Positions 1 through 7,800 of a stretch of DNA of 12,874 nucleotides are shown here, piece after piece. How positions within the stretch are numbered: position 1 is the stretch's first letter; the number at the start of each line of letters is the position of its first letter. Both the position numbers and the translations under genes were made by a program. The notes below the pieces were generated by a model. The model did not search any database and was not told where the DNA came from. It saw only the letters and a list, made by a program, of their open reading frames with translations. The DNA comes from Pseudomonadota bacterium (GTDB taxonomy: Bacteria; Pseudomonadota; Alphaproteobacteria; UBA8366; JADFVY01): the NCBI GenBank assembly GCA_015222795.1, contig JADFVY010000110.1, positions 1 through 12,874 of the forward strand, read 5' to 3'.

Positions 1-9
1 GCTCCGCTT

Positions 10-53
10 GTGGTGCAAACACCACCGCGCGAAACGCGCCTGACCAACGGTCA
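10..53. other. Three consecutive mini-hairpins at the window edge
   Basis: The stretch downstream of the yggS stop holds three perfect short inverted repeats in a row. They lie at 10-25 (6-bp arms, 4-nt loop), 27-39 (5-bp arms, 3-nt loop) and 41-53 (5-bp arms, 3-nt loop). There is no T-tract next to them on either strand, so they do not form a standard intrinsic terminator. They could be part of a structured RNA, a degenerate intergenic repeat, or chance in GC-rich DNA. The rest of 1-79 shows no gene that I can support. Confidence 0.25.
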
Positions 54-79
54 AGGGAAGCCGGTCAAATGGGTCTTTA

Positions 80-763
80 TTAACGCTCCTTGGTATAAAG
101 CTGGCGCGCCCCGAAGATAGCGGTTCCGACCCGAACCAGGGTCGCGCCGAAGGCAATGGCGACCTGATAATCGCTGCTCATACCCATGCTCAGTTCCGTA
201 AGCCCGTTGCGATGTGCAATCTCGCGCAGCAGCGCGAAATGAAGCGACGGCTCTTCCTCAATCGGAGGAATGCACATCAACCCTTTGACGGGTAACTCTA
301 AATCCTTGCGGCAGATTTCGATAAAAACATCGGCGTCCTCGGGCATTACGCCTGCCTTCTGTGGTTCGGCGCCGGTGTTGACCTGAATGAAGCAGTCCGG
401 CGCGCGGCCGGCCTTCTGCCCCTCCTTGGCAATCTCACGCGCCAGCTTGGGCCGATCCACCGTTTCGATCACATCAAACAGTTCCAGCGCCTGGCGAACC
501 TTGTTGGTCTGCAAGGGCCCGATCAGATGAAGCCTGATATCCGGAAATTCCTCGCGCAATCCGGGCCATTTACCCGCCGCCTCCTGAACCCGGTTTTCCC
601 CGAACAGCCGCTGGCCGGCCTGCAATACAGGCCGTATCCACGCCGCGTCGTGGGTTTTGCTGACGGCAACCAGGCCAATATCGCCCGGCGCGCGGCCCGC
701 CTCCCTTGCGGCCAAGGCGATATCGTCTAGGACGGCGTGAAGGTTTGCGGCGGTATCGTCCAT
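80..763 (-). CDS. yggS: YggS/PLPBP-family pyridoxal-phosphate homeostasis protein
   Basis: This is a cytoplasmic PLP-binding protein of the alanine-racemase N-terminal fold. The family has no firmly established enzymatic reaction; it buffers PLP and affects vitamin B6 and amino/keto-acid balance. The 227-residue product is close to the usual length of about 230. The PLP lysine is K36 in VAVSKTH, the same number as in E. coli YggS. Other family motifs are FGENRVQE, HLIGPLQTNK, VNTGAEPQKAGV, GMSSDYQVAI and the phosphate-binding RVGTAIFGAR at the C-terminus. The start is the ATG whose first base is 763, preceded by AGGA seven bases upstream. The frame stays open to an ATG at 841, but that extension runs through a palindromic repeat and is not family-like. 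The gene is transcribed away from the sulfotransferase cluster. Confidence 0.95.
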   Translation of the reverse strand: MDDTAANLHAVLDDIALAAREAGRAPGDIGLVAVSKTHDAAWIRPVLQAGQRLFGENRVQEAAGKWPGLREEFPDIRLHLIGPLQTNKVRQALELFDVIETVDRPKLAREIAKEGQKAGRAPDCFIQVNTGAEPQKAGVMPEDADVFIEICRKDLELPVKGLMCIPPIEEEPSLHFALLREIAHRNGLTELSMGMSSDYQVAIAFGATLVRVGTAIFGARQLYTKER

Positions 764-800
764 GGTTATGTCCTGCCTGTTCAACGGTGGACCGGAGCCT

Positions 801-862
801 AGAGCATCATCCGATCCATTGGAATCGCTTATGCGATCCAATGGATCGGATAAAGATGCTCT
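801..862. repeat. Long imperfect palindrome A (REP-like intergenic hairpin)
   Basis: Arms that begin AGAGCATC and end GATGCTCT enclose a nearly perfect inverted repeat centred near 830. The inner arms read ATCCGATCCATTGGAATCGC against GCGATCCAATGGATCGGAT, with one unpaired T, and the outer arms are offset by a small bulge. The shape and the AGAGCA...TGCTCT ends resemble palindromic units scattered between genes in many alphaproteobacteria; the exact family is not identified. It lies 38 bases upstream of the yggS start, so it may fold in the yggS 5' leader. It is not a terminator, because the genes on both sides are transcribed away from it. Confidence 0.7.
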
Positions 863-878
863 ATCTACTTAAAATGGC

Positions 879-937
879 GAGCAATTTTATCCGACCGTAT
901 TGAACCAAACCGGTTCGATACGATCGGATATTGCTCT
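879..937. repeat. Long imperfect palindrome B, related to palindrome A
   Basis: This is a second inverted repeat, 16 bases after the first. Its left arm (879-906) and right arm (912-937) pair with a few mismatches around a loop of about five bases. It shares the ends (GAGCA...TGCTCT) and the inner ATCCGA/TCGGAT boxes with palindrome A, but the central part differs. The two therefore look like diverged members of one repeat family placed in tandem between the divergent genes. Confidence 0.65.
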
Positions 938-1052
938 AGCAAACCTCCCCATGCTCACAAAGTCGTGAACGGCCAAGACAACGAGAATACTCGTATACGC
1001 CTAAATATAAGCATATGGTGCTATTATAGCATGCAGTACGAAAGGCTATGTT
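938..1052 (+). promoter_or_regulatory. AT-rich leader and presumed promoter region of the sulfotransferase cluster
   Basis: This stretch is clearly more AT-rich than the coding DNA and must hold the promoter of the first TPR-sulfotransferase gene unless transcription starts further back. A -10-like TATTAT lies at 1022-1027, but no convincing -35 hexamer sits at the right distance. Small dyads are visible: ACGAG/CTCGT at 981-994 and the palindrome CGTATACG at 992-999. Either could be an operator; this is unproven. An AAAGG Shine-Dalgarno at 1041-1045 ends seven bases before the TTG start at 1053. Confidence 0.35.
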
Positions 1053-2915
1053 TTGGTCGAACTGACCCTACTCGAAAGGGCCCACAGCCTTAAGGCGGCC
1101 GGCCATGGTACCCGAGCCGAGTCAGTCTGCCGCAAGTTTCTTACCGCACACCCCGAGAATCCCGATGCGCTCTGGCTGCTCGGCGCGTTGTGCTACGAGT
1201 CCGGCCGTTGTAAAGAGGCGCAGACCGTTCTTAGCCGGGCGATCGGGGCGGCGGCGGTGGCGGGCCGGACATTGCCGCTCGACTGGACGCTGTCACTGGG
1301 CTCTGTCCAGCAGCAGTGTGGTGAACACAGCCGGGCGCTGGGAACCTTCGCGGGTGCGGCCAAGGATCACCCTGATTCCGGGGAGGCGCATTTTTGCCTG
1401 GCGAGCGCCCTTCAGTCACTAGACCGCGCGGAAGAGGCGATCGCGAAGTACCGGATCGCCCTGGACCTCGATCCCCACAATGCGCCGGCCGCCAACAATC
1501 TCGGCGTCCTGTTGCGCGATCGCGGGCAGCTGGGCAACGCGGAGAGAGCTTTCCGCCGCGCCTTGCAAATACGGCCGCGATTTGGCGATGCCCTGATAAA
1601 TTACGGTGGCCTGCTGCAAAAGGCCGGCAGATTCAGTCATGCGCAACAGATCCTGGACCAGGCCGCCAGGGAGTCGCCCGAGGACCCGGATTTAGAGCGT
1701 GTCCTGGCGCAGAATGAAATCTATCTCGGCGAAACCGCCGTCGCCGCGAGCAGGCTTGAGGCCGCGCTGCGGCGGCACGGGGACAATCCGGGTCTGCTTT
1801 CACAGCTCGCCTCGGTCCGCCTCTTTCAGGGCCGGCGGGACGATGCCATTGCACTCTGCACCAGGGCGCTGATGCTCGACAGGTCTTGCGCGGCCGCGCA
1901 TTTCTATCTTGCCGGCGCGCAGCATGATCTGGACGATTCATCGATATTGGAAGAAATCAAATGTGCCCTGAAGGCGCCGGAGATAACCGAGGGCGACCAG
2001 GCATTGCTGTATTTCGCGGGCGCGGACCGGTTGGATGCTGCCAGGGATTACGGCGAGGCGTTTTCCTGGTATCGGCGGGGCAATGAAGTGCGGAGCCAGA
2101 TGCTCGCCGCGCAGGGCATGGATTACGACCCGGCCCGCCATGATGCAGTGGTGGACCGGACAATGGCCTCGTTCACCCATGCGGCATTCACCGGCGATGG
2201 CGGCGACCCCCGGTCGCGGCGGCCGGTTTTCATCGTCGGCATGCCGAGGTCGGGAACGTCGCTGGTTGAGCAGATTCTTTCGAGCCACGCCGACGTGGCC
2301 GGCGCTGGCGAGTTGGCACTGGTCGGGGAAGAGGCCGCCCGCCTGTCCATGGCCGCGGATTATCCCCGGCTTCGACCCGCCACGGCCACCCTGCGGCGGT
2401 TTGCCGACCGTTACATTGCTAAACTGGCGCGGATCGGGCCGGGAAAGCGGTATACAACAGACAAGAAGCCCACGAATTTTATGCATCTTGGGTTAATCGC
2501 CCTGGCCTTCCCGGATGCCCTCGTCATTCATTGCAGGCGCGACCGCCGCGATGTCGCGCTTTCCTGTTACTTCCAGAATTTTGCCGGCCCTGGACAATCG
2601 TTCAGCTACGACATGGAAAATCTGGAGCATTTTCATGACGCCTACCTCCGCATCATGGCGCATTGGGCGGAGGTTCTGCCGCTCAGGACGACCGAGGTCC
2701 ACTACGAGGCAATGATCGCAGACCAGGAAGCGGAAACCCGGCGTCTGTTGGCGTTTCTGGAACTGGACTGGGATCCGGCCTGCCTCGATTTCCACCGCAA
2801 CCGTCGGCCCGTTATCACCGCCAGCCACACACAGGTGCGACAGCCGATCTATTCAGGGTCGGTCGGGCGCTGGCGCAATTATGCGCAAGAGTCGGCGTTT
2901 GTGGCGGCGCAATAG
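1053..2915 (+). CDS. TPR-sulfotransferase, first of three tandem paralogues
   Basis: The predicted activity is transfer of sulfate from PAPS to an unknown acceptor in the cytoplasm; there is no signal peptide or membrane segment. Residues about 1-330 are tandem TPR helices, a protein- or peptide-binding superhelix. Residues 391-612 are a Sulfotransfer_3 domain. It has the 5'-phosphosulfate loop PVFIVGMPRSGTS at 391-403, a TPST-like catalytic Glu at E420 (GAGEL), a TPST-like Lys at K471 (TDKKP), the 3'-phosphate site CRRD with S504, and the C-terminal block QVRQPIYSGSVGRW. The start is TTG, chosen because AAAGG lies seven bases upstream and the resulting N-terminus aligns with both paralogues; no nearby in-frame ATG exists. 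The tail after the last block is 8 residues, against 22 in the second copy, so the C-terminus may be slightly truncated. It is the first gene of the cluster, 65 bases before the second. The acceptor could be protein tyrosine, a carbohydrate or a lipid. Confidence 0.9.
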   Translation: MVELTLLERAHSLKAAGHGTRAESVCRKFLTAHPENPDALWLLGALCYESGRCKEAQTVLSRAIGAAAVAGRTLPLDWTLSLGSVQQQCGEHSRALGTFAGAAKDHPDSGEAHFCLASALQSLDRAEEAIAKYRIALDLDPHNAPAANNLGVLLRDRGQLGNAERAFRRALQIRPRFGDALINYGGLLQKAGRFSHAQQILDQAARESPEDPDLERVLAQNEIYLGETAVAASRLEAALRRHGDNPGLLSQLASVRLFQGRRDDAIALCTRALMLDRSCAAAHFYLAGAQHDLDDSSILEEIKCALKAPEITEGDQALLYFAGADRLDAARDYGEAFSWYRRGNEVRSQMLAAQGMDYDPARHDAVVDRTMASFTHAAFTGDGGDPRSRRPVFIVGMPRSGTSLVEQILSSHADVAGAGELALVGEEAARLSMAADYPRLRPATATLRRFADRYIAKLARIGPGKRYTTDKKPTNFMHLGLIALAFPDALVIHCRRDRRDVALSCYFQNFAGPGQSFSYDMENLEHFHDAYLRIMAHWAEVLPLRTTEVHYEAMIADQEAETRRLLAFLELDWDPACLDFHRNRRPVITASHTQVRQPIYSGSVGRWRNYAQESAFVAAQ

Positions 2916-2946
2916 GGCTGCCCCGTCGCATTCTACAAAATATTTC

Positions 2947-2976
2947 TTGCCGTGCGCGGCGCGCGCTGCATATTGA
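2947..2976 (+). promoter_or_regulatory. Possible promoter immediately before the second sulfotransferase gene
   Basis: TTGCCG (2947-2952) and TATTGA (2971-2976) are spaced by 18 bases in the 65-base gap between the first two sulfotransferase genes. The -10-like box ends only four bases before the ATG at 2981, so a transcript from it would be leaderless or nearly so. This fits the absence of a Shine-Dalgarno in front of that gene. The match to consensus is modest, and read-through from the first gene is the simpler explanation. Confidence 0.25.
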
Positions 2977-2980
2977 CCCC

Positions 2981-4888
2981 ATGGCAATAGCACAGAACAA
3001 ATTGGCGTCGGCATGGGACGCCCATCAGAAGGGCAAACTACCGGCGGCGGAAAAGCAATATCGGGCGGTTATTCGTAGCCAGCCTAAAAATCCGGATGCC
3101 CTTTATCTTCTCGGCATGCTTTGTTTCGATACCGAGCGTTGGGAAATGTCCGCGGGTTTCATCGAGCGCGCGATTCGCGCGGCCGGGGCAGCAAAGCGCA
3201 AGGTAGACCCGGAGTGGCGGTTGGCCTGCGGCTCGGCCTGGCAGCGGGCTGACGAGCAGGAAAAAGCGCTGGCCCATTTCGACAAAACGCTGGAGGACGC
3301 GCCGGAATCATTGGATGCGCTGTTTTGCCGCGGCACCGCCTTGCAGTCGCTGGAGCGGCTGGAAGAAGCAACTGAGGCCTATAAGGTGACCCTCGACCGC
3401 GATCCGCATCATGTGGAGGCCGCCTACAATATAGGCATCACTCTGCGCGACGACAAAAAGCCGGAAATCGCGATGAAGGCCCTGCAGAAGACGATCCTGC
3501 TAAAGCCCGACCATGCCGAGGCCTACGAGGCGCTGGCCCCGGTGATGGAGGATCTGGGTTGGCGCGAGGATGCGCTGGAAATATACAGGCGCGCCATCGA
3601 GTTGCAGCCTGACAAGATAAAACTGATCACCTCCTACAGCCGCGCCCTGACGACCGCCAACAAGGTGGAGGAAGCCGAGACGGTTCTGAAACCGCTGCTG
3701 GAGAAATATCCGGATGCGCCGTTTCTGCAGGCGCAGTTCGCGTCGGTCCGGCTGTATCAGGGCGACCGCGAGACGGCGGCAAAAATCGCCAGCGGGATTG
3801 TCGAGAGATTTCCCAAAACGGCTGGTGTGCACTACACGCTTGCCCAATCGGAACGCGAGGGAGACCACGAAGCAAGGATCGCGCAAATCAAAACGGTTCT
3901 GGCCGATGGCGAAAAAGAAAAAGAGGCCGAATCGGCTCTGGAATTCGCCCTCGCCACGCGTTACGAGGCGCTGAAGAAACATGAGGAAGCGTTCGGTCAT
4001 TACGTCCGCGCGAACGCCAGGAAACGCGAGGCGCTAGAGGACCGCGGCGTCGTCTATAAGCGCGAAGCCTTGGACGCCCGCGGTAACCAGCTGAAAAAAG
4101 TCTACCCCGAACCGGAAATCTTCGAGGGGCCAACGGGCAGCGATTCAGAAATGCCGGTTTTCATTGTCGGCATGCCGCGTTCCGGCACATCGCTGACCGA
4201 GCAGATTCTGGCGAGCCACCCGCAAATGGCCGGCGCCGGCGAGCTATCGGCAATTGGCAACGCGATCAAGCGCTTGCGCGATACGCTGGGTTACCCACGC
4301 AACCCGCCGACCGAGAAGGCGCTGAAGGTAATTGCCCAACTCTATCTCCAGCGACTGCGCGAAGTCGACGCAAATGCCCTGCGCGTAACCGACAAGATGC
4401 CCGGAAACTTCAACCATCTGGGCCTGATTACCCGCATTTTCCCTAAGGCAAAAATCATCCATTGCCGGCGCAATCCGATTGATAACTGCCTGTCCTGTTT
4501 TATTCAGAATTTCGGCGCCGAGGGGCTGTCCTGGTCGTTCGACCTGGAAGACGCCGCCCACCAGTATCGCGACTACCACCGGCTAATGGCCCATTGGCGC
4601 GAGATTCTGCCGCCAGGCCGAATGCTGGAAATCGATTACGAGGAAACAGTGGCGGACCTGGAGGGTCAGGCGCGCAAACTGGTCGATTTCGTTGGCATGG
4701 AGTGGGACGATGCCTGCCTCTCGTTCCATGAAAACAAACGGGCGGTGGTGACCGCAAGCCACGATCAGGTTCGTCGGCCGATCTACAATACGTCAGTCGG
4801 GCGCTGGAAAAAATATGGCCCGCTGGTAATGCCACTGGTCGATGCCCTGTCGGACTTTGTGGACGAGTCCGGAAAAACCGCGATCTAA
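2981..4888 (+). CDS. TPR-sulfotransferase, second of three tandem paralogues
   Basis: The product has 635 residues. TPR repeats fill about residues 5-330, with blocks such as NPDALYLLGMLCFDTERW and HVEAAYNIGITLRDDKKPE. A PAPS-dependent sulfotransferase domain follows: PVFIVGMPRSGTS from P392, catalytic Glu E421 in GAGEL, Lys K472 in TDKMP, the 3'-phosphate motif CRRNPIDNCLSC, and the closing block QVRRPIYNTSVGRW ending near residue 613. By eye the sulfotransferase domain is roughly half identical to the third copy, and the TPR part is more diverged. The ATG at 2981 was chosen although the frame is open back to 2663, because the upstream extension is Arg/Gly/Pro-rich out-of-frame sequence of the first gene and this ATG aligns with the paralogues. 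No clear Shine-Dalgarno is visible. The enzyme is predicted cytoplasmic and the acceptor is unknown. Confidence 0.92.
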   Translation: MAIAQNKLASAWDAHQKGKLPAAEKQYRAVIRSQPKNPDALYLLGMLCFDTERWEMSAGFIERAIRAAGAAKRKVDPEWRLACGSAWQRADEQEKALAHFDKTLEDAPESLDALFCRGTALQSLERLEEATEAYKVTLDRDPHHVEAAYNIGITLRDDKKPEIAMKALQKTILLKPDHAEAYEALAPVMEDLGWREDALEIYRRAIELQPDKIKLITSYSRALTTANKVEEAETVLKPLLEKYPDAPFLQAQFASVRLYQGDRETAAKIASGIVERFPKTAGVHYTLAQSEREGDHEARIAQIKTVLADGEKEKEAESALEFALATRYEALKKHEEAFGHYVRANARKREALEDRGVVYKREALDARGNQLKKVYPEPEIFEGPTGSDSEMPVFIVGMPRSGTSLTEQILASHPQMAGAGELSAIGNAIKRLRDTLGYPRNPPTEKALKVIAQLYLQRLREVDANALRVTDKMPGNFNHLGLITRIFPKAKIIHCRRNPIDNCLSCFIQNFGAEGLSWSFDLEDAAHQYRDYHRLMAHWREILPPGRMLEIDYEETVADLEGQARKLVDFVGMEWDDACLSFHENKRAVVTASHDQVRRPIYNTSVGRWKKYGPLVMPLVDALSDFVDESGKTAI

Positions 4889-4894
4889 CGGATT

Positions 4895-7800
4895 ATGCCC
4901 GCGCCGAAATCGACCTTTCTGGAAACCGCCGCCGGGTTTTTGCGCCAAAACAATCTTCCCGCGGCCGAGACTGCCTGCCGGAATGCTTTAACAGCAGCCC
5001 CGGACGACCCCGACGCGCTAGCCCTGCTTGGAGATATCTGCATGCGGAGCGGTCGCGCAAACCGGGCCGCGAAACAGTATCGCCGGGCCATCGACGCCAC
5101 CAAAAACAGGGAGCAACCCGTCAAGCCACCGCTGCTTGTCGCTCTGGGTGGCGCCCTGCAGGCCAATGGCGATGCGCGCGGCGCGCTGGCCGTGCTTAAT
5201 GAGGCGCTGGAGGCAGACCACGACTTTGTCGACGCCCGGTTTGCCCGCGCGGGCCTTGCCTGGGGAACGGGTGATAAGGCGCGGGCGATAGCGGATTTGA
5301 AATTCGTGGTGGACTGCCAGCCCGATCATGTGCGGGCTGTCAGCAACCTGGGCGCGGCGCTGCACGAGGCCGGCGACATCGTTGGCGCCGTAACGGCGAT
5401 GCGGCCGCTGGTCGAGGCCGGCGAGCAAGACGCCATGCTGCTATACAATTACGGGCTGGCCCTGAAGGATGGCGAGGAGCTGGATGTGGCGATCGTCTGT
5501 TTGCAACGGTCCCTCGCCTTGCAGCCGGATAATCTCAACGCCCATATCGTGCTCGTATCATCGTTGATAATGCAATCGCGCCTGGCCGAGGCCGAGGTTA
5601 CGATATCTTCCGGGCTCGAACGCTGGCCGGACAATACGGCAATGCTGAGTTATCGTGGATCGGCCCGGCTTGGGTCCGGCGACCGCGAGGGCGCACTGGA
5701 GGTGCTGGCTCACGCACTGGAAGTGGACCCGGAATGCCTTCCCGCGCATGGCTATTTCGCGGAAGCCGGCGGCGACATGGACAACCCGGCGCGGGTTGAC
5801 CAGATCGAAGCCATCCTTGCGCGGCGGCAGTTGCAGCCTCACGAATCGGCCTTGCTGCATTTCGCGGCGGGGCGGCGGTGCATGAAGCTGGACCGCGACG
5901 AGGCATCCTTCAGCCACTTCGACGCCGGCAACGCCGCCAAGCGCGAAGCCATATCCCTGCTGGGGCAGGGTTACAACAAGGCAACCGAAGAGCGCGTGGT
6001 CGAAGAATTGATCCGCGGTTTCCCCCGCGCGATTTTCGACGGGCATGGCGGATCGGATTCACAGACCCCGGTTTTTATCGTCGGCATGCCGCGTTCGGGA
6101 ACTTCGCTGGTGGAGCAGATATTGGCGAGCCATCCATCCGTATTCGGGGCGGGCGAACTCAATCTCATCAATCGCGCGGCCATCCGGCTTCGTCATGAGG
6201 CGGGCTATCCGTTGGCGCCGGCGCCGAAGGCCATTCTCAAAGACATTTCGGCTGCCTACCTGGCCTATATTAAGAACCTGGGCGCCGCCGCCGACCGGAT
6301 TACCGACAAGATGCCCACCAATTTCCGGAGCCTTGGTCTTATCGCGCAACTGTTCCCCAACGCGCGGATCATCCATGTGCGGCGCGACCCGATGGACACC
6401 TGTTTTTCGTGCTACATGCAAAACTTTCAGGGTTCCGGCAACACCTTCATCTACAGTCTGGACTGGCTGGGGCATTATTACGAACTTTACCTCCGCCTTA
6501 TGGAGCATTGGCGTGCGGTTTTGCCGACGCCAATGCTGGAAGTCGACTACGAAGCGCTGGTTGCCGACCAGGAGGGTGAAAGCCGCAGACTGGTGGAGTT
6601 TCTGGACCTGGAATGGGACGAATCCTGCCTGGATTTCCACAACGCCGAGCGGGCGGTTGTGACCGCCAGCTTCACACAGGTCCGTCAACCGATCTATCAT
6701 TCCAGCATCGGTCAGTGGCGGCGATTCGGAGCTCAAATGAAGGCGTTGTCCGATAAATTTGATAAAATTGATTATACGGTTTCACCTGAAATTGCGGTTG
6801 CGAAACCAGCACAACGGCCAGGAGGGCCCGCATCCATGACGGAAAATACCGTGATCGTCGGGGAAAACCCGTCTTTCAGCGACTTGGTCCATCCGGTATC
6901 GGAGCAGGACTTCTTTTCCGGCTATTACGGAAAGAAACTTCTGCACATCGAGGGAGGCACGCGAAAATTCGAGAACGTTATGTCCTGGGACATCCTCTCT
7001 GGCATCTTGAATCAAACGGTCATCTGGACGTCCAAATCTCTACAACTGGTGCTGGACAATAATGTCGTTGCGGAAGAGGCTTATTGCGAGCCCGTGACCA
7101 ATCGCGACGAATTCGAGGTCCTTCAACCCAACGCCAAAAAAGTCATGGGCCTTTTACGACGCGGCGCATCGCTGGTCACCAATGATATCGACAGCCTGAC
7201 GCCGGTAGTGTCAGGTGTGGCGGCGGCGATGGAAGATCGACTCGCCGGCAAGGTGCAGTCCAATCTCTACTGTTCCTGGCAGGAACATCAGGCTTTCGGC
7301 CCCCATTTCGACACCCATGACGTTTTCGCGATTCATGTCGCCGGCGAAAAGCTGTGGAATATATACGAAACCCGCATGGACGACCCGATTGCCCACCCGA
7401 AATTCAAATCCTACGGCCAGGACTGGCATAACAGCAATTGTGGCGCGATCGCCGAGCAGGTTCTCATGCGCCCGGGCGACCTGCTCTACATCCCGCGCGG
7501 CCTGTATCACGATGCCATGGCGCAGAGCGACGGCACCATACATATCGCGTTCGGGGTCACCCATGTCATCGGCCTGGACGTTGTAGAAATGCTGAAGGCA
7601 ACCGTTGTCGATGACTTGGAATTTCGCCGGAACATGCCGCGCCCGGAACAGGGCGAGGCGGCCGTAAGCGCATGGTTGGGCGCGCTGGGCAGTCGGCTCG
7701 GCGCTGTACTCAACAGCCCCGAAGCGACAAGGGGCATGATCGAATTCCAACGCGATTTTCGCTATCCGCGCGGGGGCATAACGCTGCCCGTTCTCCCTGC

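Noticed and set aside
1..120. An open plus-strand frame reaching the window edge and ending at 118-120, overlapping the 3' end of yggS.
   Set aside because: It has 39 codons, no recognisable motif and no clear coding codon bias, and it overlaps a conserved gene by 41 bases. It could be the tail of a convergent gene, but this cannot be supported from 1-79 alone.
764..841. A 26-residue N-terminal extension of YggS.
   Set aside because: It runs through palindrome A, while the ATG at 763 has a good Shine-Dalgarno and places the PLP lysine at residue 36, as in the E. coli protein.
2663..2980. A 106-residue N-terminal extension of the second sulfotransferase.
   Set aside because: It overlaps the 3' end of the first gene in another frame, is Arg/Gly/Pro-rich shadow sequence, and has no counterpart in the paralogues. 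The ATG at 2981 aligns with them.
6740..6840. A frameshift that would have joined two originally separate genes in the third copy.
   Set aside because: The in-frame linker reads as plausible protein with no internal stop, and the +1 alternative ending at the ATGA is not like the paralogue tails. A sequencing or assembly error cannot be excluded, so it is kept as a caveat, not a call.
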